This document shows, piece by piece, positions 1 to 10,210 of a DNA stretch of 64,000 bases. The position numbers and the translations under genes are program-made. The DNA is taken from positions 434,001 through 498,000 of the forward strand of contig CBDFGC010000008.1 in NCBI GenBank assembly GCA_965246935.1, read 5' to 3'. Each line of letters begins with the position of its first letter. The first letter of the stretch is position 1. The notes beneath the pieces are model-generated. The model ran no database searches, had not been told where the DNA came from, and saw nothing but the letters and a program-made list of their open reading frames with translations. The stretch comes from JAZKFT01 sp965246935. GTDB taxonomy: Bacteria; Bacteroidota; Bacteroidia; Chitinophagales; Chitinophagaceae.

Positions 1-374
1 AAGCATTGTATTTATCGGGCCGGTTCAGGGTAATTATACCTGTCCCGTTCTGAATTTCAAATAAAATAGAAGGTATCATTGGCAAATAAAAACACCAGGC
101 ATAGCTTGTAATTAAAATACAGCATGGCATCTCTACAAAAGAAAGGTATTCAGCTATACAAACAAAAAAGGAGGCTGGCTCAAAAAGTAAGATTTTGAGA
201 CAGTTTTTTTATGAGGGATGGTAAAAGGTGCTAAATGTTTCTTATCGAGGGCTCCACTTTATTATACTACCGTTCTTATCGCCTGTTCACAGCACAAGAA
301 GTAAGTAGAAAAGACTTTTTTGAAAGTAAAAAAGGCTGCCCTTTTAAGACAGCCTTTTTGTAACTTTATTATCA
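1..374. other. Intergenic region at window start
   Basis: No coding sequence was recognised here on either strand. The last part holds the terminator hairpin of the downstream GH2 gene, listed separately. The rest is AT-rich without an obvious repeat or RNA gene. Confidence 0.5.
329..359 (-). terminator. Rho-independent terminator after the GH2 gene
   Basis: An inverted repeat with arms AAAAAGGCTG and CAGCCTTTTT, separated by about 11 bases, lies just past the stop codon of the minus-strand GH2 gene. The flanking A and T runs make it usable in both directions. Confidence 0.7.
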
Positions 375-2213
375 TCATTCTCCTCTCGAAGCAAGCAACC
401 CTTTCGGTACCCGTAACTCCCCCGTCTCTGCATCAATCAATCCGTTGCGTTCATCTTCAATATTGGTGGCCTGGGTATACACGTCACCCGCAATCGGGCG
501 CTTGCGTAGTTCCTCTTTATAAGCTTTGATGGCTATGGCCCGTTCATCGTTATCTTTAGGGCCGCCATAATCCGGGAAGCCGAAGCCGCCCCACTCGCTT
601 ACCAATAGCGGCACCTGTTTGCGGTAAAAGAATGGATCGCCTACTACCAGTGGAAATGCCGCTACGCCTTCCAGTTGGCCGGCAACTAATTTATCCAACA
701 ACTCCTTCCAGCGGCTAATGTCCGGGGTGTACAGGTGGGCCGTCAGCAAATCGCTTTTCAGGCGGCCTGTCCAGCTTACGTGCTGCCAGCCGTCATTATC
801 CACTACTAAAAACTGGGAGTGCGATAATTGCATGTACTCGTAAGTGTCTTTAATGTAGCGGCGGGTTTCGGCATTGGTAGCTATATCCTGTGCTCCCCAG
901 TCTTCGTTGTACAGGCTCCAGATCACCACGGAGGGATGTGTTTCTATCAGGGCCAGCAGCCGCAGTAATTCGGCCCGGTGGTTAGCCCGGCTGATATTAT
1001 TACTCCGGTGCGGGCTGGGTACCTCTACCCAAAGCAGCATCCCCATTTCATCGGCCAGGTTATAAATGCGGGGATCAACACCGGCAATATGGATGCGTAC
1101 CATATTACAGCCCAGGTCCCGCATGGCCAGCATATGGCGTTTTATTTCTTCATACGTACTATCGCCGGGCTGGTACAAAATACCGTCTAAGTAAACCGGC
1201 TTATTATTTAAATAAATCCAGCGTCCGCGGGCCTCTATTTTGCGCAGCCCAAAGTGGGTTTCAATTTCAGCCACATAGCCCCGGGAATCAATTAATTGTG
1301 CCACCAGCCGGTAGAGCGTAGGCTGGCCGGGTTCCCACAACTGTGCACCCGGTACTTCTATAGCTAAACGCTGGTTTCGCTGACCGGCTTCCAGGTGCAA
1401 TGGAAAATCAGAGGTGGCAATCAGGTTGCGGGCATCTTTCTTTTTATTAAAAACCATTAGCTTAATGGTGTAATCGCCGGCATCGTGAATGCGGGGTGTA
1501 AGGGTAAAACGGACCAACTGATCCTCCACAATACTTACAACACCCACCCTGCTGCGGAGGCGGTTACGCTCCACTGTTTCCAGCCACACACTCCGTACCG
1601 GGCCGGTAAAGGTTTGGTACCAGATACCGCCGCGTTTATATACATGGCTTTCCTGCTTCCCCCTGGTAGTATCAGCATCCATATTATCTGCAATGCGTAC
1701 GGTAAGGCGGTTAACCGGCAGTAACTGGTCTTCCGTTAATTCATATGAAAAAGACGTGTATTCCCCCTGGTGTACTTCTTCGCCTTCGATGGTATGAAGA
1801 GCGTAGCCATTAAGCCATACCTGCGTTTCGTAACCGCAGGCACCGAATGTGAGCTGTAACATGGAGTTAGGCAGGGGTGCCAGTTGCTGTGGCAACGGGA
1901 AATCCCGCTCATACCATACAACAAGCTTGTCATGCCAGGTTTTTACCTCGTCCTGCTCTTTGGCGCCGGCCATTTGTTCCTCAACAGATCCCGGCCATTG
2001 GGCGGTTTGTTGGTACATATGACCTTTCCACCATTCTTCCTCCAACCCCTTTTCATCGGGGTCAAGGGCAAAACGCCATTCCCCGTCTAATAATAAATGA
2101 GAGTTGGGCCTGAGCACTGCCCTGGGTAGGGGATTATTATCAAATGCTTCAATGGTAGCAGTGCCATTGGTTTCAGGCGCAGAGATGTTAATCGTAGCGT
2201 AATTGGTATCCAT
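375..2213 (-). CDS. Glycoside hydrolase family 2 (beta-glucuronidase/beta-galactosidase-like), cytoplasmic
   Basis: A 612-residue GH2 enzyme that hydrolyses terminal beta-linked sugars with retention. An N-terminal sugar-binding jelly roll (about residues 25-210, with LLLDGEWRFALDPDE) is followed by an immunoglobulin-like sandwich (about 215-325) and a TIM barrel (about 330-612). The acid/base glutamate is E437 in WSLYNEDWG and the nucleophile is E540 in LLVSEWGGFG. No signal peptide is visible, so it probably acts in the cytoplasm on imported sugars. At 612 residues it is compact and close to beta-glucuronidase length. The substrate cannot be read from sequence. It stands alone, divergent from the next gene. 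Confidence 0.88.
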   Translation of the reverse strand: MDTNYATINISAPETNGTATIEAFDNNPLPRAVLRPNSHLLLDGEWRFALDPDEKGLEEEWWKGHMYQQTAQWPGSVEEQMAGAKEQDEVKTWHDKLVVWYERDFPLPQQLAPLPNSMLQLTFGACGYETQVWLNGYALHTIEGEEVHQGEYTSFSYELTEDQLLPVNRLTVRIADNMDADTTRGKQESHVYKRGGIWYQTFTGPVRSVWLETVERNRLRSRVGVVSIVEDQLVRFTLTPRIHDAGDYTIKLMVFNKKKDARNLIATSDFPLHLEAGQRNQRLAIEVPGAQLWEPGQPTLYRLVAQLIDSRGYVAEIETHFGLRKIEARGRWIYLNNKPVYLDGILYQPGDSTYEEIKRHMLAMRDLGCNMVRIHIAGVDPRIYNLADEMGMLLWVEVPSPHRSNNISRANHRAELLRLLALIETHPSVVIWSLYNEDWGAQDIATNAETRRYIKDTYEYMQLSHSQFLVVDNDGWQHVSWTGRLKSDLLTAHLYTPDISRWKELLDKLVAGQLEGVAAFPLVVGDPFFYRKQVPLLVSEWGGFGFPDYGGPKDNDERAIAIKAYKEELRKRPIAGDVYTQATNIEDERNGLIDAETGELRVPKGLLASRGE

Positions 2214-2420
2214 ACAAATTGGTTTAGTTCCGTTTGTAATTTAAAAATAAAGGCTTAAACGGATAAAAGACAACATTTTATCGCAAGCAATACTTTTATT
2301 TTGAGAGAAGACCTTTTATTCAACCTTACAAACGTTAATGTATAGATTACGGATTGCATAACGTAATTGTTTTAACGAAATGAAAGGAAATTTAATAAAT
2401 TTTATCAATAGCGCACTACC

Positions 2421-3119
2421 ATGAAGGACAGCTTTTGCCACCGGATAAAAAATTTCAATCGCTCATTGCAACTTAATGTTATACTGCCACCGAATACCGG
2501 TGTGCTGAACCCTTTTACAGAAGATAGCCTGGCACTCCATTGTGCCGACACTTTTTATGATAAATTCTATTCGGATAATGGCCTTCGATATGGAGTATTC
2601 GGCATTAATCCCGGGCGGTTTGGCGGTGGATTAACCGGCGTACCTTTTACAGATTTTAAACGATTGAAGGAAGTATGTGGGATTGATACACAGGGAAAAA
2701 CCTCTAATGAGCCTTCCTCTTATTTTATATATCAAATGATTGCTGCCATGGGCGGGTCAACGCATTTTTACAATCAGTTTTATATTAATTCTGTTTGCCC
2801 GCTCGGCTTCATGATCAGCAAAAGCCCGGGCCGGTGGGTCAATTATAATTATTATGATGATCCGGCATTATACACTGCTGTAAAACCCTTTATGGTAAAA
2901 ACGTTGCGGCAACAAATTGCTTTAGGGCTACACACCCATGTTTGCTTTTGCCTGGGTAAAAAGAATGTTACTTTCTTCCATAAACTTAACGAAGAGCACC
3001 ATTTTTTTGAAAGCATTACCGAATTGCCACATCCCCGGTTTGTAGTGCAGTACCGGTTTAAAATGATAGATGAATACATATCGGAGTACTGCGAAAAGTT
3101 AGGAAAAGTGAGTACTTAA
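2421..3119 (+). CDS. SMUG2-type uracil-DNA glycosylase (DUF4918 family)
   Basis: A 232-residue protein of the SMUG2/DUF4918 branch of the uracil-DNA glycosylase superfamily, found mainly in Bacteroidota. The active-site motif I is FGINPGRFGGGLTGVPFTD (about residues 60-78), in which the asparagine of INPG and the following glycines form the uracil pocket. The second motif is LPHPRFVVQYR near residue 205, carrying the catalytic-loop His. The conserved NSVCPLG segment is also present. It would excise uracil or oxidised pyrimidines in base excision repair. It is a single gene transcribed divergently from the GH2 gene. Confidence 0.85.
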   Translation: MKDSFCHRIKNFNRSLQLNVILPPNTGVLNPFTEDSLALHCADTFYDKFYSDNGLRYGVFGINPGRFGGGLTGVPFTDFKRLKEVCGIDTQGKTSNEPSSYFIYQMIAAMGGSTHFYNQFYINSVCPLGFMISKSPGRWVNYNYYDDPALYTAVKPFMVKTLRQQIALGLHTHVCFCLGKKNVTFFHKLNEEHHFFESITELPHPRFVVQYRFKMIDEYISEYCEKLGKVST

Positions 3120-3343
3120 AAATAATAGTCCAGCGGGTTAGGTTACATAAAATGACAACTATTTTTTAGCCATATTTCCCTTTGTTTAATGTTTAAGAAA
3201 AACTTCCTTTACAGATGCATTTTAATTTGTTTAACTGCTATTATCTTCCTGTAAAACAAGCAGTTTTTTACGAAAATATCAGTTAAAAAGTATTGAATTT
3301 CAAGAAACAGCCCGGTACTTTACTTTTTTAAAAATTCATTATT

Positions 3344-4018
3344 ATGAAAACAAACCACCTAAAAAAGGGGTCGATGGCAGCGATTGTACTCGCCGGATTG
3401 ATTGCCTGTGGTGAAGCCGAAGATAAAAATTTTGACAACGATAGTACCGGAATTGTTGGAGTAAAAACGGTAACAGGCAAAGACAGCATACACCTGGCAA
3501 ACATGCCGGATAGTGCCGCTGCCATGCAGGCCCGGAGAGGTTTTATAACGCCCGGTACCATGCACAAAATGATAGCCGGAGATGATGGCAACTGGAACGA
3601 ACAATTTACTATGTGGATGGGCCCCGGTACGCCACCACAAACCATAGCGGCATCCTGCATAAAAACCATGATACTCGGCGGCCGTTACCAGCAGTCAGTG
3701 CATAAAGGCATGATGATGGGAATGCCCTTTGAAGGCCGGAGCATATTGGGCTACGACAATGGTAAAAAGAGATTTGTAAAGAGTTGGGTAGATAATATGG
3801 GCACCGGCTTTACAAACATGGAAGGCGACTATGATGCAGCCAACAATGTTGTGCACCTGAAAGGCACTCAAACTGACCCCACAACCGGCAAAGCAATGAA
3901 TGTACGGGAAGATTACACATTCAACCCTGATGGAAGCCGCCTGTTGGAAAGGTACAGTTCGCAAATGGCCGGTAGCCCGGAGTATAAAATAATGGAAATA
4001 AAACTGATGAAGAAGTGA
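3344..4018 (+). CDS. DUF1579-family lipoprotein
   Basis: A 224-residue protein with a lipoprotein signal (LAGLIACGE, lipidated Cys22). The body resembles DUF1579 proteins: HKMIAGDDGNWNEQFTMW, then GRSILGYDNGKKRFVKSWVDNMGTG, and a beta-barrel-like remainder ending in MEIKLMKK. Family members are predicted to form a small lipocalin-like beta barrel, and their function is unknown. The gene is monocistronic, with an AT-rich upstream region. Confidence 0.8.
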   Translation: MKTNHLKKGSMAAIVLAGLIACGEAEDKNFDNDSTGIVGVKTVTGKDSIHLANMPDSAAAMQARRGFITPGTMHKMIAGDDGNWNEQFTMWMGPGTPPQTIAASCIKTMILGGRYQQSVHKGMMMGMPFEGRSILGYDNGKKRFVKSWVDNMGTGFTNMEGDYDAANNVVHLKGTQTDPTTGKAMNVREDYTFNPDGSRLLERYSSQMAGSPEYKIMEIKLMKK

Positions 4019-4351
4019 TTTCGGCCACTACAAAGGAGCCGTTGAAACAGTTAGAGTGATCACTCCGTGTGTATAGAAATGTAAACTGCAAATACGGCGT
4101 AATGGACAAAAAGAATGGCGTTCATTTTTAAAGTGCACAAAGAGTTTTACTGGCAGCATTCACCTTTACTACATCATCATGCAAAACGGAAGCAGGCACT
4201 GCCCGAGTTGCAACTGTTCAACCTGGTAAAACCGGCTATCAGTATTAGATCCTGCGGTGTCACTAAAATCCGGAATTCTTGTATGAAGCAACTTTAGAAG
4301 TTTTCGAACCCTTGTAATTGAAGATTTCGTAACACAATTAATAATTATTCA
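4019..4351. other. Intergenic region, no supported gene
   Basis: A 60-codon open frame exists on the plus strand, but its protein has no recognisable domain and its composition is not convincing. Nothing else was identified in this stretch. Confidence 0.4.
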
Positions 4352-4747
4352 TTAGCTACTTCCTAATTTTAAAAAAGAAACTGGAAACAATAATACTTCC
4401 GAATAAACCAATTCAAGGTGGGGTGCCATAGAACCTTTGAGAACAGAGAAAGTGATAAAAACCCCGGCAATGGAAGCAAGGGATATGATTACTTTAATTA
4501 ATAAAGCAGAATGGACTTTATAGAAAAGCAACTCATAAATTAATTAGATAGCTAATAAAGCAGGACCTGAAAAGACCAATCCGAAAACGATAAATAAAAC
4601 GATTACACCAAAATCAAACGAATTATGAGCATTGCCAATATTATTAAAGATGCTGATAAAGATTAAAATTACCGGCGCAACAAAAACAACACTGGTCAAC
4701 CAAAGCTGTAGTGGATACCAGTTGTTTTTGACAGACGTCCCCATCAT
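4352..4747 (-). pseudogene. Small four-helix membrane protein interrupted by one in-frame stop
   Basis: The first 67 codons (from 4747) encode two hydrophobic segments, including WLTSVVFVAPVILIFISIF and VIVLFIVFGLVFSGPALLAI. A TAA at 4544-4546 stops the frame. The same frame then stays open for 63 more codons to a second TAA at 4352-4354, and encodes further membrane-like sequence such as ALLIKVIISLASIAGVFI. The intact product would be about 130 residues with three or four transmembrane helices. It starts 24 bases after the polA stop on the same strand, so it may be cotranscribed with polA. The family was not recognised. The stop may be a true mutation or a sequence error. Confidence 0.55.
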
Positions 4748-4771
4748 TATTAATTGTCCCTTATCAATTAT

Positions 4772-7643
4772 TTAATGTGCTTCCAGCCAGTTGGTTCCTT
4801 CGCCGGCTTCGGCTTCAATCGGAATTTCGTTGGGTAGCGGCAAGGCATGTTTCATGCAATCCAGTATCATTGGCTTAAAGGCTTCTACTTCTTCTTTCGG
4901 CACATCAAACACCAGTTCGTCATGTACCTGTAAAATCATTTTTCCGGTAAAACCGTTGTCTTTAATGGCCTGGTGAATTTTAATCATGGCCAGTTTAATC
5001 ATATCAGCAGCCGTGCCCTGTATCGGGCTGTTAATAGCATTGCGTTCGGCAAAACCACGTACCGTAAAATTGCTGCTGTTTATATCCCGCAGCCAGCGTT
5101 TGCGGCCCATCATGGTTTCCACATAGCTATGCTCTCGTGCAAAGTTGATGTTGCTATCCATGTACTTCTGAATGTTAGGAAACTGGATACGGTAGTTGTC
5201 AATAATGTCCTTGGCCTCACTGCGACTGATCTTTAGATTCTCTGAAAGGCCGAAGGAGCTTTGTCCGTAAATAATACCAAAATTGACACTCTTTGCTTTG
5301 TATCGCATTTCCTTGGTCACTTCTTCCACCGGCACGTTGAATACTTTGGCTGCTGTAGCCGTATGAACATCTATGCCATTGCGAAAAGCGTCGCACATAT
5401 TTGGATCAGCGCTAATAGCAGCTACAATACGCAACTCAATCTGCGAATAGTCGGCACTGATAAGCAGGTGGTTTTCGTCACGTGGAATAAAAGCTTTGCG
5501 TATTTCCCGGCCACGCTCTGTACGGATGGGAATATTTTGCAGATTGGGATTAGTACTGCTGAGCCGGCCCGTAACTGCTACCGCCTGTGCATAGGAAGTG
5601 TGTACCCGGCCTGTTTTGCGGTTAATCAGTTTTGGAAGGGAATCCACATAAGTGCTTTGCAGCTTAGTTAATTCCCGGTGAATGAGAATGTCTTCTGCAA
5701 TTTTATACCCCTTGGTTGCCAGTTTGGCCAGCACATCTTCGCCGGTTGCGTACTGGCCGGTTTTGGTTTTTTTTGCGTTAGGGTCCAGCTTTAGTTTTTC
5801 AAACAGTATTTCACCCATTTGCTTGGGCGAACCGATATTGAATTCCAGCCCGGCCTGTGCATACACACTTTCCTGTGCCAGCCTCGCCTGCCAGTCCAGT
5901 TCTTTACTATAACTTTCTAAAAAAGGAACATCTATCCGCACTCCTTCAAACTCCATATCTGCAAGCACTTTTACCAGCGGCAGTTCTGTTTCATCCAACA
6001 CCCGTTTTACCTGGCACTTTTCCACAATAGGCGCAAACACCTGCTTTAGTTGCAGCGTAACGTCGGCATCTTCGGCGGCATAATCTTTTACTTTTTCCGG
6101 CGCTACATCCCGCATGGTTCCCTGCCCTTTTCCTTTTTTTCCAATCAACTCTTCTATATGCACCGGCTCATACCCTAAGTACTGAGCGCTTAATAAGTCC
6201 ATGTTGCGGCGGCCTTCGGGTTCTATTACATAATGTGCCAGCATCGTATCGTACAGCGGTCCTTTCAGTTCCGTTCCATACCATTTTATTACCAGCAGAT
6301 CATACTTGATGTTTTGGCCGATCCAGGTAATGGTCACATCATCAAACAAGGGTTTGAATTTTTGCAGGATGGCTATTGTTCCTTCCCGGTCCGCTGGGCA
6401 GGGAATATAGTACCCCTCGCCCACCTGCCAGGAAAAGCTAAGGCCTACCAGTTCGCAGTCATTGGCATTGATGCTGGTGGTTTCTGTATCAAAGCAAATT
6501 TCTTTTTGGGTTGAAAGCTGTGCAATCAGCCTGTCTATGGCTTCGTCAGCCTGCACCAGGTGGTAGTTGTGCGGGGTGTTGTTGATATTTTTAGAAGCAG
6601 TAAGGCCAGGCAGCAATTGCGATTCCTCTTCACTCAGTGGTTCGCCGTTTTCGATATTGGTTAAAGCAGCGGCACTACCTTCCGGATCAGCGCCGCCAAA
6701 TAGGCTCATCTGCTCACCATCAAGGGGTTTGGGACGACCTTTTTCGGCAGGCTTATCAAACATGCTGAAGTTTTCGCCTAAGATGCGTTTGCCAATACTT
6801 TTAAATTCCAGTTCGGTAAACACTTCCGTCAGTACTTCCCGGTTAAATTCTTTCAGGCAATAGTTTTCTTCATGAAAAGCGACCGGCACATCTAAAATAA
6901 TGGTTGCCAGCTTTTTGCTCATAATGGCTGAATCTTTTCCACTGCGGATTTTTTCACCTAAAGAACCTTTTATTTTATCGGCATTGGCCAGTATGTTTTC
7001 CAGATTATCATATTCGGCCAGCAACTTGGCGGCGGTTTTTTGGCCTACACCGGGTATGCCCGGAATATTATCCACGGCATCGCCCATCAGGCCCAAAATA
7101 TCAATTACCTGCTCCACCCGCTGAATGCCCCATTTTTCGCACACTTCTTTTACGCCTAAAATTTCTTCTGCATTACCAAACGTGCCCGGCTTGTAAATAA
7201 AAATGTTTTCATCTACCAGTTGGCCATAGTCTTTATCAGGGGTAACCATATACACTTTGTAGCCCACTTTTGCAGCCTGCTTGGCCAGCGCGCCAATGGC
7301 ATCATCTGCTTCGTAGCCATCTATGGCTACCACCGGAATATTGAAGCCTTCAATAATCCGTTTGATATCGGGCAGGGCAGCACTTAAATCTTCCGGTGCA
7401 TCCTGCCGGTTGGCTTTGTAATCGGTAAAATCGGTATGGCGTTGGGTAGCGGCACTGGTATCAAATACAACAGCTATATGGGTTGGTTTTTCTTTGTTAA
7501 TGAGGTCGTACAGGGTGTTGGTAAACCCAAACTGAGCATTGGTATTGCGGCCCTTTGGAGGTGATACGCGGACTGCGGATCAGGGAATAATAGGCCCGGT
7601 AAATAAGGGCAAGGGCATCCAGCAAAAAAAGCTTTTTTTCCAT
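4772..7643 (-). CDS. polA: DNA polymerase I, with a one-base frameshift near its 5' end
   Basis: Family A DNA polymerase for repair and Okazaki fragment processing, about 956 residues when restored. The start is the ATG at 7643 (MEKKLFLLDALALIYRAYY, the conserved 5'-nuclease N-terminus). The frame then breaks at the GGG run at 7551-7553; removing one G restores SKGRNTNAQFGFTNTLYDL and the continuous frame down to 4772. The 5' nuclease domain shows GYEADDAIGALA and NIPGIPGVGQKTA. The 3'-5' exonuclease looks active, with FDTETTS and YAAEDADVTL. Polymerase motifs A (ISADYSQIELRI), B (KSVNFGIIYGQSSFGL) and C (LQVHDELVFDVP) are all intact. As given, the longest unbroken piece starts at 7333 and lacks the 5' part of the nuclease. 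Confidence 0.93.
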
Positions 7644-7687
7644 GGCGGGAAGGTAAGAAAACCGTTTACAAGTTGCCATTATTCAAA

Positions 7688-7804
7688 CAACGGATTAAAA
7701 TCCGTTGCTACAAAATGGGCCGCCTCTACGAGGCTTTGAGTGTAGGGATGTGATTTAAAGTGCCGTAGGCACGATCCATTTTGTAGCGCAGGGTTTTAAC
7801 CCTG
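7688..7804. repeat. Nested palindromic (REP-like) intergenic element
   Basis: Three small hairpins lie inside a larger inverted repeat: CAACGGATT/AATCCGTTG at 7688-7707, GTGCCGTAGGCAC at 7760-7772 and CAGGGTTTTAACCCTG at 7789-7804. The outer arms GCTACAAAATGG (7707-7718) and CCATTTTGTAGC (7776-7787) are perfect complements. Repeats with the core AACGGATTAAAATCCGTT are scattered in intergenic regions of many Bacteroidota genomes. Confidence 0.7.
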
Positions 7805-7880
7805 GGCCTATTACAACATTCATTATCGCCGGAACGTAGTAATACCGTTTATGCAAGTATCTTTGGGCAACGAAAAACGG

Positions 7881-8108
7881 ATGAAAATGAAAAAGCGGAT
7901 ACGGGTGTTTTTAATATTACTCATGCTAGGCGGAGGTCTGCAAATGTTGCAGGCACAATGTTCTATTTGTACTAAAACCAGTATGCAACAAGGCGAAAAA
8001 GCTGGTAAGGGAATGAACGGCGGGATCGTTTATTTAATGATGATGCCCCTGGCTATTATGGGCTATGTAGGGTACCGGTGGTGGAAGCAGGAAAAGCAGG
8101 TGGAGTAA
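7881..8108 (+). CDS. Small membrane protein with CxxC motif
   Basis: A 75-residue protein if started at 7881 (or 85 from an ATG at 7851). A signal peptide-like helix (VFLILLMLGGGLQMLQAQ) is followed by CSICTKTSMQQGEKAG and a second transmembrane helix (GIVYLMMMPLAIMGYVGYRWW) with a charged tail. The CSIC pair may bind metal or form a disulfide on the periplasmic side. I recall similar small proteins of unknown function in Bacteroidota but cannot assign a role. No operon partner is evident. Confidence 0.6.
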   Translation: MKMKKRIRVFLILLMLGGGLQMLQAQCSICTKTSMQQGEKAGKGMNGGIVYLMMMPLAIMGYVGYRWWKQEKQVE

Positions 8109-8147
8109 GTTTTTAAAAGGCTACATAACATCACCAGCCATCAGGTA

Positions 8148-8429
8148 TTACTTTCTGATATACAGACCTAGTATCATTAACCCAAGTGTAATGAAAAAAG
8201 CTACAAACCATTTTATCATATCGGATTTTGATGTAGCGATTGCTTCTTTTATTTCAGGCCTTAAGTTTTCCAGGTCTTTATTTTACAGGATTTGACGAGT
8301 TGCTTCGGACTTTTCTATTTTAGTATCCACAACCTGCTCAATTTCAGAAACAAATGCACTGGCATCATCGGGATTATTAAAATACCGTAGTGCTATCTGA
8401 TAAAGTTTCATGCTTTGTGCAGCAGTCAT
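8148..8429 (-). pseudogene. Small tail-anchored helical protein interrupted by one in-frame stop
   Basis: Reading from an ATG at 8429, the frame encodes MTAAQSMKLYQIALRYFNNP followed by an acidic helical stretch. A TAA at 8283-8285 interrupts it. The same frame continues with NKDLENLRPEIKEAIATSK and a C-terminal hydrophobic helix (WFVAFFITLGLMILGLYI) to a TAA at 8148-8150. Restored, it is a protein of about 93 residues with a coiled-coil-like body and a single C-terminal membrane anchor. The layout resembles small DUF1640-like proteins, but no family is assigned. The coherent sequence on both sides of the stop argues for a recent mutation or a base-call error. Confidence 0.5.
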
Positions 8430-8580
8430 ATCTCTTTGTTTCTTATAAAATCAGTGAGTTCGAAAATACAATTATTTATTTTAAGAATAGTTCAATTTGC
8501 CCTGTTTTGTTCTCGCAAACCGGAATTGGAGAGTAAAAATATTTTAGTTTAAAAAGTATCAAAATTAGCAAGAGTAAAAA

Positions 8581-8985
8581 CTATAGTTTACTTAACCATT
8601 TAATTGTATTATCCAAAAGTTCACGGACATAAGCGTTTTTAGGTAAGTCACTTATTGTTTCAAAATCTTTCTGTATCAATTTTAAAGAAGGTAAAAATTC
8701 TTTCATGTTATTTATACCAACATATGATATTGCAAGATGCTTTGACCAGATATCTCTATTTTTATTATCCAAAATTGCAAAAAGAAGCTTGTTTACCTCA
8801 CTTTCGCCTTTGAACTTCTTCACCAGAAGAATTCTTTCATAAATTTCTTCTTTATACCCTTCAATAACATACTGATAGGAGCCTTTCCTTTCCAATTGAA
8901 TATAGTCATACGCATCGCTATAATAAAATACTAGTAAAGCAATTAATATCAACGCTATAGTCAGCAGTTTCTTGCTTTTACTCAT
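8581..8985 (-). CDS. Hypothetical membrane-anchored protein
   Basis: A 134-residue protein with one N-terminal transmembrane helix (LLTIALILIALLVFYY, about residues 7-22). The soluble remainder looks alpha-helical, with repeated leucines and acidic residues (FAILDNKNRDIWSKHLAISY), possibly helical-repeat-like. It starts 12 bases after the aminotransferase stop on the same strand, so the two are probably cotranscribed. The gene is more AT-rich than its neighbour. No family was recognised. Confidence 0.6.
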   Translation of the reverse strand: MSKSKKLLTIALILIALLVFYYSDAYDYIQLERKGSYQYVIEGYKEEIYERILLVKKFKGESEVNKLLFAILDNKNRDIWSKHLAISYVGINNMKEFLPSLKLIQKDFETISDLPKNAYVRELLDNTIKWLSKL

Positions 8986-8997
8986 AACGGAATTAAT

Positions 8998-10143
8998 TTA
9001 AAGAGCCTGCAACCGCTCTGCCGCAGCTCTCAACGTCTCCCCCTTTTTCGCAAAGCAAAACCGCAGCACTTTATTCTCCGTGCCATCACTGTAAAATGCG
9101 GAAACCGGTATGGTGGCTACGCCATAATCCGCTACCAATTCTTTTGCAAAATCCAGTTCCTTTTTATCGCTGACACCTTCGTAGCTATATAATTGAAAAT
9201 AACTACCGAATGTAGGCAATGGCTTCAGTGGTGTACCACTCATTAGTTCCTGAAAATACTGTTGTTTCTGTTGCATTGTAGCACCCAGTTGCAAATACGC
9301 TTCTTCGTTTTTAAGAAAAGTAGCCAGCCCCACTTGCATGGGCATATTGCAACTAAAGCAGTTAAACTGGTGCACTTTCCGGAACTCACTGGTAAATGCT
9401 TCCGGGGCTATGCAATAGCCTAATTTCCAGCCGGTGCAGTTGTACACTTTGCCAAAGGAAAAACAGATAAAACTTCGCTCCATTAAATCAGGATAGCGTA
9501 GCATGCTTTCGTGCCTGCGGCCATTAAAAACAAGGTGTTCATACACTTCATCACTTAAAATAAAGATGCCGGTTCCCTCTACTATTCTTTGCAATTCCTG
9601 AATATCAGTTCCAGTTAACACACTGCCGGTAGGGTTGTGCGGGCTGTTCAGCATGATCATTTTAGTACGGGGCGTAATGCAACTGCGCACTTCATTCCAG
9701 TCAATATTATAATCGGGATAGCGTAGTTTTATTTTAATGGCTACACCTCCATTGATTTCAATATTGGGAATGTAGCTGTCGTACACCGGCTCAAATACAA
9801 TCACCTCATCACCGGGATTAATAACAGCCGTAATAGCTGAGTAAATAGCATAGGTGCCACCAGGGGTAACGGTGATATTTTTATCCGGATGTATAGCAGC
9901 GCCATATAATTTTTCTACCTTATGTGCAATGGCTTCCCGAAGCGGGCCATGCCCAAACATATGGGCATATTGGTTGAACCCGTTTTGCATGGCTTCTGAT
10001 ACTAAAGCCGTCAGTTGTTCGTCCATCGGAAAATCGGGAAAGCCTTGCCCTAAATTAATGGCATCGTGTTTTGCTGCCAGTACACTCATTACCGTAAATA
10101 TGGAAGTGCCCACATCGGGCATTTTGCTTTGGATAACCGGCAT
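8998..10143 (-). CDS. Methionine-type PLP aminotransferase (YbdL-like)
   Basis: A 381-residue fold type I class I/II aminotransferase. It has the N-terminal NLGQGFPDFPMD, the PNP-type SPHNPTGSVL motif and the DEVYEHLVF motif. The PLP lysine lies in SFGKVYNCTGWKLGY. The overall pattern is closest to YbdL/methionine aminotransferases and kynurenine aminotransferase-like enzymes, which transaminate methionine or aromatic amino acids, often with 2-oxo-4-methylthiobutanoate in methionine salvage. It has no signal peptide and is cytosolic. The substrate is inferred from subfamily resemblance. Confidence 0.85.
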   Translation of the reverse strand: MPVIQSKMPDVGTSIFTVMSVLAAKHDAINLGQGFPDFPMDEQLTALVSEAMQNGFNQYAHMFGHGPLREAIAHKVEKLYGAAIHPDKNITVTPGGTYAIYSAITAVINPGDEVIVFEPVYDSYIPNIEINGGVAIKIKLRYPDYNIDWNEVRSCITPRTKMIMLNSPHNPTGSVLTGTDIQELQRIVEGTGIFILSDEVYEHLVFNGRRHESMLRYPDLMERSFICFSFGKVYNCTGWKLGYCIAPEAFTSEFRKVHQFNCFSCNMPMQVGLATFLKNEEAYLQLGATMQQKQQYFQELMSGTPLKPLPTFGSYFQLYSYEGVSDKKELDFAKELVADYGVATIPVSAFYSDGTENKVLRFCFAKKGETLRAAAERLQAL

Positions 10144-10210
10144 AGGCAGGTAATAGGTTAATAGCTAATAGTTAATAGAAATATTCGTAATTCTTGGTGG
10201 CGAAGTTAAC

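Noticed and set aside
4115..4297. 60-codon plus-strand frame
   Set aside because: No recognisable domain and odd composition; an alternative frame with HCPSCNCSTW is broken by stops, so neither frame is supported.
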